Origin: Streptomyces sp. CB09001
GTDB taxonomy: Bacteria > Actinomycetota > Actinomycetes > Streptomycetales > Streptomycetaceae
Length of the DNA stretch: 64,000 bases
Direction: 5' to 3'
Assembly (NCBI RefSeq): GCF_003369795.1
Contig: NZ_CP026730.1
Span: 4,703,001 to 4,767,000, forward strand
The notes under the pieces were generated by a model. The model did not search any database. It was not told where the DNA came from and was given only the letters and a program-made list of their open reading frames with translations. Position 1 is the stretch's first letter; each line of letters opens with the position of its first letter. Shown in pieces: positions 17,514 to 25,832 of this stretch. Made by a program: the position numbers and the translations under genes.

Positions 17514-18221
17514 ATGAACTCCCGTCAGCGCCGCGGCATCATCCTGCTGATCCTGTCGGTCCTCTGCGCCCTCGGCGCCTTCGCCGGCGTGCTGTCCGTC
17601 ATCAACGACGTGAAGTCCAAGGTCGGCCCCGAGGTGACCGCGTACCGGGTGAAGTCCGACATCGAGCCCTACACGGAGCTCGGCGCGACGCAGTTCGAGA
17701 AGGTCGAGATGCCCGAGCGCTGGCTGTCCGAGAACGCCGTGACCGACCTGTCCCAGGTCCGCGGAAAGATAGCCGTGACCACGCTGGAGGCGGGCTCGCT
17801 GCTCCAGACCGACATGATCGTCGAGACGCCCGCCCTGCGGCCCGGGCAGCAGGAGGTCGCCATCATGATCGACGCGGCGACCGGCGTCGCCGGGAAGATC
17901 ACCCCGGGTTCCACCGTCAACGTGTACGCCACCTTCGAGGGTCCGCGCGAGGGCGACCCCGACCAGTCGAAGATCATCGTGACCGGCGCCAAGGTCATCG
18001 ACGTCGGCGAACTCACCTCGCTGGAGCCCGACGAGGACAGCCGCGACCGCGAACCCACCGACGCCGTCCCCATCACCTTCGCCCTGTCCACCATCGACGC
18101 GCAGCGCATCACCTACGCCGAGTCGTTCGCCCGGCGCGTCCGGCTCGCGCTGGTGGCCCCCGGCAGCGACACCGCGGTACCCGACAAGGACCGTACGTAC
18201 GAACTCGCGAAGGACAAGTGA
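17514..18221 (+). CDS. cpaB: Flp pilus assembly protein CpaB/RcpC-like (SAF domain)
   Basis: The protein has 235 residues. An N-terminal membrane anchor (RRGIILLILSVLCALGAFAGVL) is followed by a SAF-like domain (about 40-90; VTAYRVKSDIEPYTELGATQFE and LEAGSLLQTDMI) and the RcpC/CpaB beta domain (ITPGSTVNVYATFEG and VTGAKVIDVGE). In Gram-negative Tad systems CpaB sits at the outer-membrane secretin; in this monoderm it would act on the outer face of the membrane or in the wall. It heads the operon that continues with tadZ/cpaE eight bases later. Confidence 0.85.
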   Translation: MNSRQRRGIILLILSVLCALGAFAGVLSVINDVKSKVGPEVTAYRVKSDIEPYTELGATQFEKVEMPERWLSENAVTDLSQVRGKIAVTTLEAGSLLQTDMIVETPALRPGQQEVAIMIDAATGVAGKITPGSTVNVYATFEGPREGDPDQSKIIVTGAKVIDVGELTSLEPDEDSRDREPTDAVPITFALSTIDAQRITYAESFARRVRLALVAPGSDTAVPDKDRTYELAKDK

Positions 18222-18228
18222 GAGCCGT

Positions 18229-19503
18229 ATGGCCACGAGGATCCTCCCGGCAGTCGGCGACCCGGACGCCGTACGGTCCCTCACGACCCTGCTCAGCCAG
18301 CTGCCGGACGCCGAACCGGTCGCTCCGGTCACCGACTCCACCCAGCTCGTCGACACCCTCGCCCGCCTCGCCGCCGAGTCGGTCGACGAACTGCCCGAGG
18401 TCGTCGTCGTCCACGAGCGCATCGGACCGGTCCCGGCCCTTGAGCTGATCCGCGAGGTCGCGCTCCGCTTCCCGGCCGTCGGTGTCATCCTCGTCACCTC
18501 CGACCCCGGCCCCGGCCTCTTCCAGGCCGCCATGGACCACGGCGCCCGCGGCCTGGTCGCCCTCCCGCTCGGCTACGAGGAACTCGCCAGCCGCGTCCAG
18601 GCGGTGGCCCAGTGGTCGGCGGGCGTACGCCGGCACCTCGGCGGCGCCGTCGACGTGTTCACCGGAACCGGCGGCACCGTCGTCACCGTCAGCGGCGCGA
18701 AGGGCGGCGTGGGCGCCACCCTGACCGCCGTCCAACTCGCCCTGGCTGCCCAGGCGTCCGGCCGGTCCACGGCCCTGCTCGACATGGACCTCCAGACCGG
18801 CGACGTCGCCTCCTACCTGGACGTCCGGTTCCGCCGCTCCGTGGCCGACCTGGCCGCCATCACCGACCTCTCGCCGCGCGTCCTGGCCGACGCCGTCTTC
18901 CGCCACGACAGCGGCCTGGCCCTGCTGCTCGCCCCCGGCGAGGGCGAACGCGGCGAGGAGGTCACCGACCGCGCTGCCCGCCAGATCGTGGGCGCCCTGC
19001 GCTCCCGGTACGAGGTCGTCGTCGTCGACTGCGGCGCCCAGCTCGGCGGGGCCGGCGCGGCCGCCGTGGAGACGGCCGACACGGCGCTGCTGGTCACCAC
19101 CCCGGACGTGGTCGCCGTACGGGGCGCCAAGCGGGCGGTGCGGATGTGGGAACGGCTGCAGATCCGCAAGGCGGCGGAGACCACCGTGGTCGTCAACCGG
19201 CACACGCGGGGCACGGAGATCCAGCCCGCGCTGATCCAGAAGATCACCGGCACGGCGATCGCCGCCACCACGGTCCCCGCCAACTTCAAGGAGCTCCAGG
19301 GCGCCGTGGACGCGGGCCGCGTCCACGAACTGGACGCCAGGAGCACCGTGAAGCAGGCCCTGTGGGCCCTCGCGGGCGAACTGGGCCTGGCCGGCGTGTC
19401 CGACGGGGGCCGCAAGGGGCACGGTCGCTTCCGCGGCGACCGGGGTGACCGGGGTGACCGGGGTGCGGCCGGCTTCCGGCGCCGGAAGGATGGTGCCGGG
19501 TGA
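18229..19503 (+). CDS. cpaE: TadZ/CpaE-like localisation ATPase
   Basis: The protein has 424 residues. The N-terminal receiver-like domain (about 1-130) lacks a clear phospho-aspartate site. A ParA/MinD-type ATPase follows, with deviant Walker A SGAKGGVGAT (155-164), a Walker A-prime segment LLDMDLQTGD and VVVDCGAQL. In place of GKT it has GAT, as is common in CpaE proteins and consistent with weak or absent ATP turnover. It would position the pilus machine. The C-terminus has GDR repeats encoded by three 9-base copies (19438-19464). Its TGA overlaps the tadE GTG. Confidence 0.85.
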   Translation: MATRILPAVGDPDAVRSLTTLLSQLPDAEPVAPVTDSTQLVDTLARLAAESVDELPEVVVVHERIGPVPALELIREVALRFPAVGVILVTSDPGPGLFQAAMDHGARGLVALPLGYEELASRVQAVAQWSAGVRRHLGGAVDVFTGTGGTVVTVSGAKGGVGATLTAVQLALAAQASGRSTALLDMDLQTGDVASYLDVRFRRSVADLAAITDLSPRVLADAVFRHDSGLALLLAPGEGERGEEVTDRAARQIVGALRSRYEVVVVDCGAQLGGAGAAAVETADTALLVTTPDVVAVRGAKRAVRMWERLQIRKAAETTVVVNRHTRGTEIQPALIQKITGTAIAATTVPANFKELQGAVDAGRVHELDARSTVKQALWALAGELGLAGVSDGGRKGHGRFRGDRGDRGDRGAAGFRRRKDGAG

Positions 19504-19895
19504 GCGGGTTACGCGGGCGGGACCGTGCCCGGGACAGCGGTCAGGTCACCATCGAGTTCCTCGGCATGACGCCGGTGATCATCGCGACGCTGGTGGTGCT
19601 GTGGCAGCTCGTGCTCGTGGGATACACGTACACGCTCGCGGGGAATGCTGCGGACGAGGCGGTACGGGCGGCGACCGCGGCCGACCGCGGGGCGCGGCAG
19701 GGCGCCTGCCAGGAGGCGGGCCTGGACAAGCTGCCGGGCGCGTGGGAGGGAGGCGCCGGTGTGGACTGCGGCACCGCGGGCGGTTACGTCACCGCCGACG
19801 TGCGCATCGAGGTGCCCCTCCTCTTCCCGGGCACCCTCAGCGTCCCGTTCACCGTGCACGGCCACGCGGGGGCCGTGGAAGAGGAGGACGACTGA
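19500..19895 (+). CDS. tadE: TadE-like pseudopilin, first copy, with a TTA codon
   Basis: The protein has 131 residues. The short basic N-terminus is followed by G-QVTIEFLGMTPVII, a Flp-type prepilin peptidase motif (cleavage expected after Gly14, with Glu at +5), one membrane helix and a small extracellular domain. Codon 4 is TTA (19509-19511), the rare leucine codon read by the bldA tRNA in Streptomyces. Because the start overlaps the upstream stop (GTGA), no alternative start avoids it. TadE proteins are minor pilins needed for assembly of Flp pili. Confidence 0.85.
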   Translation: MSGLRGRDRARDSGQVTIEFLGMTPVIIATLVVLWQLVLVGYTYTLAGNAADEAVRAATAADRGARQGACQEAGLDKLPGAWEGGAGVDCGTAGGYVTADVRIEVPLLFPGTLSVPFTVHGHAGAVEEEDD

Positions 19896-19896
19896 G

Positions 19897-20289
19897 ATGC
19901 CGTACTCCCGCCGGAAGCCGACTGGGATGCCGTACTTCGGCAGGGGACGTGTGCGGGACCGGGGCCAGGTGGCCATCGAGTACCTGGGCTTCCTCCCGAT
20001 CCTGGTCCTCGTCGGGATGGCCGTCGTACAGCTCGGCCTGATCGCGTACACCGCCCAGCAGGCCGGCACCGCGGCCCGCGCGGGGGCGCGCAGCGCCTCG
20101 CTCCAGGAGAGCGCCGCGGACGCCTGCGCGGCGGCCGTCAGCAGCTGGCTGGCGGACGGCACGGACTGCCCGGCGTCGTACGGCGGCGACGAGGTGACGG
20201 TCACCGCGACCGTCGACATCCCCTCGATCGTCCCCGGCTGGGACTTCGGCCCCGCCACCCGGACCGCCACCATGCCGCTGGACCACTGA
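19897..20289 (+). CDS. tadE: TadE-like pseudopilin, second copy
   Basis: The protein has 130 residues with a start one base after the first tadE stop. The N-terminus carries a small internal duplication (MPYSRR...TGMPYFGRG), so the second ATG at 19927 is an alternative start. G-QVAIEYLGFLPIL again matches the Flp prepilin cleavage motif (after Gly23). One membrane helix and a domain with two cysteines (ADACAAAVSS and GTDCPAS) follow. It probably pairs with the first TadE as a minor pilin (TadE/TadF-like). Confidence 0.83.
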   Translation: MPYSRRKPTGMPYFGRGRVRDRGQVAIEYLGFLPILVLVGMAVVQLGLIAYTAQQAGTAARAGARSASLQESAADACAAAVSSWLADGTDCPASYGGDEVTVTATVDIPSIVPGWDFGPATRTATMPLDH

Positions 20290-20307
20290 CCGAGGAGCAA
20301 GGGACGC

Positions 20308-21645
20308 ATGAGCCTGCGCGCACGCATCCACTCCCCCGAGGAGCACGGCAGCCGGGGCGAGGACGGACACCTGGTCGCCTCCTACCGGGCCAAACTCCTG
20401 GAGGAGATCGACCTCGCCGAGATGAGCGCGCTCGCGATGGCCGAGCGCCGGGCCCGCCTCGAACGGGTCCTCGGGCACATCATCAGCCGCGAGGGCCCGG
20501 TCCTGTCGACGGTCGAACGCTCGCAGCTGATCCGCCGGGTCGTCGACGAGGCCCTCGGCCTCGGCATCCTGGAACCGCTCCTCGAGGACGCCTCGATCAC
20601 GGAGATCATGGTCAACGGCCCGGACGCGATCTTCGTCGAACGCGCGGGCCGCGTCGAGCAGTTGCCGCTCCGCTTCGCCTCCCACGACCAGCTGATGCAG
20701 ACCATCGAGCGCATCGTCTCGACGGTCAACCGCCGCGTGGACGAGTCGAACCCGATGGTCGACGCCCGCCTCCCCTCCGGCGAGCGCGTCAACGTCATCA
20801 TCCCGCCGCTCTCCCTCACCGGCGCCACCCTCACCATCCGCCGCTTCCCCCGCTCCTTCACCCTCCAGGAGCTGATCGGCCTGGGCTCGCTCGACGAGAA
20901 CATGCTCTACCTGCTGGCCGGTCTCGTGCAGGCCCGCTTCAACATCATCGTCTCGGGCGCGACGGGCACCGGGAAGACCACCCTCCTCAACGCCCTCTCC
21001 GGCCTCATCCCCGAATCCGACCGCATCATCACCATCGAGGACTCGGCCGAACTCCAGCTCCAGCAGGCGCACGTCATCCGCCTGGAGTCCCGCCCGCCGA
21101 ACGTCGAGGGCCAGGGCCGCATCACCATCCGCGACCTGGTCCGCAACTCGCTGCGCATGCGCCCCGACCGCATCGTCGTCGGCGAGGTGCGCGGCGGTGA
21201 GTCCCTGGACATGCTCCAGGCCATGTCCACCGGCCACGACGGCTCGCTGGCCACCGTCCACGCCAACAGCGCGGAGGACGCCCTGATGCGCCTGCAGACC
21301 CTGGCCTCGATGTCCGACGTGGAGATCCCCTTCGTCGCCCTGCACGACCAGATCAACAGCTCCGTCGACGTCCTGATCCAGCTCACCCGCTTCGCCGACG
21401 GCGCCCGCCGCATCACCGAGATCGCCCTGCTGGCCAGCCACGGCGGCGAGCCGTACCGGCTGGCCACGGTCGCCCGCTTCAACGCCCGCCCGATGTCCGC
21501 CGACGGCCGCGTCGTCGGCGCGTACGAGTACCACCCCCTCCCGCACCGCACCGCCGAACGCCTCTACATGGCGGGCCAGCCCATCCCGCAGGCCTTCGGC
21601 GTCGCCCACACACCGGACCAGCTCACCACCCGAGAAGCCAGGTAG
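20308..21645 (+). CDS. cpaF: Tad/type II-IV secretion ATPase CpaF (TadA)
   Basis: This 445-residue hexameric motor ATPase has Walker A GATGTGKTT (217-225), the Asp box TIEDSAELQL, Walker B RMRPDRIVVGEVRGGE and the His-containing HDGSLATVHANSAEDAL. The N-terminal domain (MVNGPDAIFVER, RRVDESNPMVDARLP) is typical of CpaF. It would drive pilin polymerisation at the inner face of the membrane with TadB and TadC. It follows tadE2 by 18 bases and is followed by tadB nine bases on. Confidence 0.93.
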   Translation: MSLRARIHSPEEHGSRGEDGHLVASYRAKLLEEIDLAEMSALAMAERRARLERVLGHIISREGPVLSTVERSQLIRRVVDEALGLGILEPLLEDASITEIMVNGPDAIFVERAGRVEQLPLRFASHDQLMQTIERIVSTVNRRVDESNPMVDARLPSGERVNVIIPPLSLTGATLTIRRFPRSFTLQELIGLGSLDENMLYLLAGLVQARFNIIVSGATGTGKTTLLNALSGLIPESDRIITIEDSAELQLQQAHVIRLESRPPNVEGQGRITIRDLVRNSLRMRPDRIVVGEVRGGESLDMLQAMSTGHDGSLATVHANSAEDALMRLQTLASMSDVEIPFVALHDQINSSVDVLIQLTRFADGARRITEIALLASHGGEPYRLATVARFNARPMSADGRVVGAYEYHPLPHRTAERLYMAGQPIPQAFGVAHTPDQLTTREAR

Positions 21646-21654
21646 GACCGCCCG

Positions 21655-22605
21655 ATGGAACCGGAACTCGACACGCTCGTCACGCTCACCACCGGCGTCA
21701 CACTGCTGACCTGCGTCCTGGCGGTCATCGGCCTGCACTCCTACGCCGCCGGCAAGGCCCAGCGCGCGGCCCTGGTCGACCGCCTCACCGCGACCGGCCA
21801 GGCACCGTCGGCCGGACGCCGACGCCGCTTCCCGACCCTGGACCGCCGCCTGCGCCGCACCAAGCTCGGCCGGAACCTGGAACGCCGCCTGTCGGCCACC
21901 GGCCTGGACGTGACACCCGGCGAGTTCTTCGCGTACATGCTGGCGTCGGTCGCGGGCCTGTGGCTGATCGGCCAGGCGGCCCTGGCCCCCTTCTTCGGCC
22001 CCCTGGCCGGGCTGCTCGGCGTAGGAGCGGCGATCCAGTTCCTCAACTGGCAACGCCAGAAACGCATCGAGAAGTTCATCAACCAACTCCCCGAACTCGC
22101 CCGCATCCTCGCCAACGCCACCCAGGCCGGACTCGCCCTGCGCACCGCCATCGGCATGGCGGCGGAGGAACTGGAGGCCCCGGCCGGCGAGGAACTCGGC
22201 AAGGTGGCCGACCAGCTCGCCATCGGCGCCTCGATGGACGACGCCCTCGGCGAACTCGCCGGCCGCCTCCCCTCCCGCGAACTGGTGGTCCTCGTCACCA
22301 CCCTCGTGCTGTCCAACCGCGCCGGCGGCCAGGTGGTCGGCGCGCTGCGCAACCTGACGGAGACCCTGGAGGAACGCAAGGAGACAAGGCGCGAGGTCCG
22401 CACCCAGCTCTCCCAGGTCACGATGACGTCGTACGCCGTCCCCGTCCTGGGCATCGGCTCGTTGCTCCTGATGAACGGGGTGAAGGACGGCGCCCTGGAA
22501 CGCATGACGGGCTCCCCGGCCGGCCAGGCCGCCGTGATCACCGCCTTCGCGCTCTACGCCGTCGGCTTCGTCCTCATCCGCCGCCTGTCCCGCATCGACG
22601 TCTGA
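21655..22605 (+). CDS. tadB: TadB-like type II secretion F-domain platform protein
   Basis: The protein has 316 residues. An N-terminal membrane helix and two further helices (about 80-120) are followed by the GspF-like domain (about 135-270; FINQLPELARILANATQAGL, VVLVTTLVLSNRAGGQVVGAL) and a C-terminal helix. Together with TadC it forms the membrane platform rotated by the CpaF ATPase. Spacing of 19 bases to tadC and the shared strand indicate one operon. Confidence 0.9.
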   Translation: MEPELDTLVTLTTGVTLLTCVLAVIGLHSYAAGKAQRAALVDRLTATGQAPSAGRRRRFPTLDRRLRRTKLGRNLERRLSATGLDVTPGEFFAYMLASVAGLWLIGQAALAPFFGPLAGLLGVGAAIQFLNWQRQKRIEKFINQLPELARILANATQAGLALRTAIGMAAEELEAPAGEELGKVADQLAIGASMDDALGELAGRLPSRELVVLVTTLVLSNRAGGQVVGALRNLTETLEERKETRREVRTQLSQVTMTSYAVPVLGIGSLLLMNGVKDGALERMTGSPAGQAAVITAFALYAVGFVLIRRLSRIDV

Positions 22606-22624
22606 GAGGAGGGAAGAGACCACC

Positions 22625-23527
22625 ATGCCCCCCGCACTCCCCGGATTCCTCCTGGCCCTCCTCATGGCCCTGGCCGTCTGGGGCGTCTTCGCCGGCATCC
22701 GCATGTACCGCGCCGACGCCAAGCTCCCCGACGACCTCGCCCTCGCCCTGGAGGTCGGCGCCACCCGCACCGGCGCGGCGCACTCCCTCATCGACCGCAT
22801 GGGCATGCGCTACGCCCCCGCCGTACTGCGTCTGATGGGCCCGGCCCTGGTCGCCAGGTACCGCCGCAGGATCGACCTGGCCGGGAACCCCGGCGGCCTC
22901 ACCATCGACCGCTACGCCGCCCGCCGCGCCGTCTACGGCTTCCTGGGCGCGCTCGGCTTCCTGGTCTTCGTCCTCCGCGGCCAGTACCTGGTGGCCCTCC
23001 TCCTGCTGGCCTTCGGCGCGTTCTGGACGGAGGTGGGCATCTGGTCGGCGATCCGCATCCGCAAGGACGTCATCGAGCGCACGCTCCCCGACTTCCTGGA
23101 CGTCCTCGCGGTCGTGGTCAGCGCGGGCCTGGGCTTCCGCCAGGCCCTGGACCGGGTGTCCACGCGCTACGAGGGTCCCTGGGCCGACGAACTGCGCATC
23201 ACACTCCGCCAGATGGACCTCGGCATGAGCCGCCGCGAAGCCTTCACGGAGCTGCGCCGCCGCAACGACTCCGAACAGGTGGCGATGTTCGTGACGGCAC
23301 TCCAGCAGGGCGAGGAACTGGGCGCCCCCATCGTCGACACCCTGGTCTCGCTGGCCAAGGACATGCGCCGCACGGACGCCCAGAACGCCCGCCGCAAGGC
23401 CGCCCGCGCGGTCCCCAAGGCCACGCTGATGATCACGACGTTCATGGTCCCGGCCACGATGATCCTCCTCGGCGCGGGCCTGATCCTGGGCTCGGGCACG
23501 GACTTCGGAACGATCACGGGGGAGTAG
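22625..23527 (+). CDS. tadC: TadC-like type II secretion F-domain platform protein
   Basis: The protein has 300 residues with a membrane helix at the N-terminus, two helices near 98-135, the GspF domain (TLPDFLDVLAVVVSAGLGFR, FVTALQQGEELGAPIVDTL) and a C-terminal helix. It is the partner of TadB in the pilus platform. It ends the tightly packed part of the locus; a 260-base gap with lower GC precedes the pilin gene, which may have its own promoter. Confidence 0.9.
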   Translation: MPPALPGFLLALLMALAVWGVFAGIRMYRADAKLPDDLALALEVGATRTGAAHSLIDRMGMRYAPAVLRLMGPALVARYRRRIDLAGNPGGLTIDRYAARRAVYGFLGALGFLVFVLRGQYLVALLLLAFGAFWTEVGIWSAIRIRKDVIERTLPDFLDVLAVVVSAGLGFRQALDRVSTRYEGPWADELRITLRQMDLGMSRREAFTELRRRNDSEQVAMFVTALQQGEELGAPIVDTLVSLAKDMRRTDAQNARRKAARAVPKATLMITTFMVPATMILLGAGLILGSGTDFGTITGE

Positions 23528-23789
23528 GGAAGTGCGACTGCACATGAACGCGAGACGACAACTGTCGGCATCCATGGACTCATTGGCCTCACTTCGCTGC
23601 AATACCTTTCGCATTTGCAATCCATTGTGGGACAGTCGTCACCTGGTACTCCCGCCAGGTCGAGGTCCCAACCGAGCGCAAGGGAGGTGGAGATCGTGGA
23701 CGCCCTGACGTCCGGCACGACCAGCCAGCAGATCACCGCCGCCCACCCGCACGAGGAACACGGCTTCGCCCACCCTGGAGGGGAACACC

Positions 23790-23990
23790 ATGACCAACTG
23801 GCTTCACACCGCCGCCGCATACCTGCACTCCCGCACCGCCACCCGACACGACAGGGGCCAGACGGCGGTGGAGTACCTGGGAATCATCGCGGTGGTGGTG
23901 GCGATCGTCCTGGCGATCACGGGGACGGACATTGGGCAGACGATTTACAACGCGATCACGGACAAGATCACCGAGGTCACCGGCATCTGA
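23790..23990 (+). CDS. flp: Flp/Fap-type major pilin
   Basis: The 66-residue pre-pilin has a basic leader of 23 residues ending DRG, then QTAVEYLGIIAVVVAIVLAI, the classical Flp signature with Glu and Tyr at +5 and +6 after the cleavage glycine. A short C-terminal helix (TIYNAITDKITEV) follows. A GGAGGGG site precedes the ATG. The stop overlaps the start of the TadG-like gene (TGATG). This is the expected structural subunit of the pilus. No prepilin peptidase gene is in the window. Confidence 0.9.
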   Translation: MTNWLHTAAAYLHSRTATRHDRGQTAVEYLGIIAVVVAIVLAITGTDIGQTIYNAITDKITEVTGI

Positions 23991-24586
23991 TGGGTCTCCG
24001 TGCGAACGGAGACGCTGGGCAGGCTTTCCCCATCTACATCACCGTGGTTGGGGGTCTGCTCTTTCTCGCGCTCGCGTACTTCGCGGTCGGCCAGGCCGCG
24101 GCGACTCGCAGTGAGGCCCAGACGGCGGCGGACGCCGCAGCGCTCGCGGCGGCTTTGGAGACGAGAGACCAGCTCACGGATGAGTGGATCACCCACGTTC
24201 TGGATCCGGATTCGTGGCAGGACATCTTCGAGGGCAAGGCCCCTGTACCCAGTGGATGCTGGCGGGCCCACGAGTTGGCAGCGCATAACGACGCGAGCGT
24301 GGACTGCGAGCCGGATGGCCTCTTGGGGTACACGATCGTCGCCGAGACGAACGGCACCGTCGGGGACACCATCGTGCCGGGCACAGAGGAACGGAAAGCG
24401 ACACAGACCGCGACCGCCGTGATCGAAGCCCGTTGTCGGTTCGAGCCGCTTGCCGAGGACGCCGGCGACGATGTGCTGCCAAGCCTCTCCTGCAAGGGTG
24501 GCGGGGACTGGGACATCAATCCGAACGACCTCTCGGACCTACCGAAGCCCGAGGACCTGTTCGATGTCCATCTGGCCGACAGCTGA
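23990..24586 (+). CDS. TadG-like pilus assembly/pseudopilin protein
   Basis: The protein has 198 residues. The N-terminus DAGQAFPIYITVVGGLLFLALAYFAV places one membrane helix after a glycine in the pilin position, but the +5 Glu is absent. The helix is followed by QAAATRSEAQTAADAAALAAAL, the TadG/TadE-type segment. The extracellular part has four cysteines. The open frame extends upstream through flp in another frame, but the ATG at 23990 overlapping the flp stop is the sensible start. GC3 is lower than in the upstream tad genes. Confidence 0.78.
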   Translation: MGLRANGDAGQAFPIYITVVGGLLFLALAYFAVGQAAATRSEAQTAADAAALAAALETRDQLTDEWITHVLDPDSWQDIFEGKAPVPSGCWRAHELAAHNDASVDCEPDGLLGYTIVAETNGTVGDTIVPGTEERKATQTATAVIEARCRFEPLAEDAGDDVLPSLSCKGGGDWDINPNDLSDLPKPEDLFDVHLADS

Positions 24587-24618
24587 CAAGCGAACGAAGA
24601 GCCCAAGGAAGCGGAGTC

Positions 24619-25197
24619 ATGAGCATTCGGTTCACAACAAGGGCCCACGGCAGGTTGGTGGCGTGGCCCATCGCTGCCGTACTGGCCTTCGGTCTGGCTG
24701 GCTGTGGCGGTGGAGGTGGCGACGAAAAGCCGGAGGTGCCTACGAGTTCCTCCAAAGGCAGCGACTCCAAGCCGGATGCTCAGGAGGGAGACACAGGGGA
24801 GACTTTGGCGGAGCTCAGGGGGCCCAGTGGCCTGTTCCTCAAAGTCACCGAGGCGAAGCGGGACGGCGGGGGCTTCGTCACGGTCGGCGGAGATCTCAAG
24901 AACGACGGGGATGAGACGGTCAACATCCCTGCTCAACTGAGCGGTAACGAAACAGAGATCATTCGTAACGGCAAATCACTCGGCGGCGCCACCTTGGTGG
25001 ACTCAAAGGGCAAGAAGCGTTATTACGTGCTGCGCGACACTGAGGGACGCCCGCTCACGACAACAAAGTTCCCGCCCTTGAAGGCGGGCGAGTCCCTGCC
25101 GGTATTCATGCAGTTCCCCGCGCCTCCCGCCGACACGGCCGAGGTGACGCTCCAACTGCCGATGTTCACGACCGGCACCATCGAGATCTCCGGGTGA
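24619..25197 (+). CDS. Lipoprotein in the Tad locus
   Basis: This 192-residue product has a lipobox LAGC with lipidated Cys29, then a Gly-rich and Ser/Lys/Asp-rich linker to about residue 60 and a beta-rich domain (GLFLKVTEAKRDGGGFVTVGGDLKND, then IPAQLSGNETEII), reminiscent of the DUF4352-like immunoglobulin folds of actinobacterial lipoproteins. It lies between tadG and the OmpA-type gene and overlaps the latter's possible GTG start, so it is probably part of the same operon. No enzymatic motif is seen. GC3 is low compared with the window average. Confidence 0.75.
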   Translation: MSIRFTTRAHGRLVAWPIAAVLAFGLAGCGGGGGDEKPEVPTSSSKGSDSKPDAQEGDTGETLAELRGPSGLFLKVTEAKRDGGGFVTVGGDLKNDGDETVNIPAQLSGNETEIIRNGKSLGGATLVDSKGKKRYYVLRDTEGRPLTTTKFPPLKAGESLPVFMQFPAPPADTAEVTLQLPMFTTGTIEISG

Positions 25198-25205
25198 GGC
25201 ACCTC

Positions 25206-25826
25206 ATGACCTCACCCCCGCGCCTGATGGCCGCAGTCACCCTCATGCTGGCCACGACCGTCTGCGGCACCACCACCGCCCACGCCGACGACGACCCCAA
25301 CGACCCCCCCGGCACGGAGCCCTCCGCCTCCGCCCCCGTCGAGATGGACCCCAACGACCCCGACCTGAAGCTCCCGGACGGGGCCACGCTGGCGCAGGCG
25401 AAGGTGCTGGACATCAAGTCGGTGGTGGAGGAGCAGAGCGGCGACGAACGCCGTGAGGACACCAACACCAGCGTGACGCTCGCGCTGCAGGCCGAGGTGC
25501 TGTTCGGCAAGGACAGCTCGAAGCTCGGCGCGGAGGCGAAGTCCCGCATCAGGGGCATCGCCGACGAGATCAGAACCCAGAACGCCACAAGGGTCCGCGT
25601 CTTCGGCTTCACCGACGACCTCGGCTCCTCCGCCCACGGCGACGTACTCTCCAAACGCCGCGCCAACGCCGTACACGACGTCCTGTCCCAGTCCCTCGAC
25701 GACGCCGGCATCACCTACGAGGTCCGCGGCTACGGCGAGCAGTACCCCATCGCCGACAACTCGACGGAGGCCGGCCGCAAGAAGAACCGCAGGGTCGAGG
25801 TCTCCTTCCCCCGCACCGAGCCCTGA
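25206..25826 (+). CDS. Secreted OmpA-family peptidoglycan-binding protein
   Basis: The protein has 206 residues from the ATG at 25206 (GTGAGG six bases upstream) or 210 from a GTG at 25194 that overlaps the previous stop. A signal peptide ends near THADD-like residues; an acidic Pro/Asp linker follows; then the OmpA C-terminal domain (about 100-204) with LFGKDSSKLGAEAKSRI, VRVFGFTDDLGSSAHGDVLSKRRANAV and GYGEQYPIADNSTEAGRKKNRRVEV. The GFTD and NRRVE motifs contact diaminopimelate in this fold. In a monoderm it would anchor a complex, perhaps the pilus base, to the wall. Confidence 0.87.
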   Translation: MTSPPRLMAAVTLMLATTVCGTTTAHADDDPNDPPGTEPSASAPVEMDPNDPDLKLPDGATLAQAKVLDIKSVVEEQSGDERREDTNTSVTLALQAEVLFGKDSSKLGAEAKSRIRGIADEIRTQNATRVRVFGFTDDLGSSAHGDVLSKRRANAVHDVLSQSLDDAGITYEVRGYGEQYPIADNSTEAGRKKNRRVEVSFPRTEP

Positions 25827-25832
25827 CCCCCC

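Noticed and set aside
19849..22806. 985-codon minus-strand frame across cpaF and tadB
   Set aside because: Very long but antisense to well-conserved pilus genes, and rich in Gly/Asp/Ala as typical shadow frames are.
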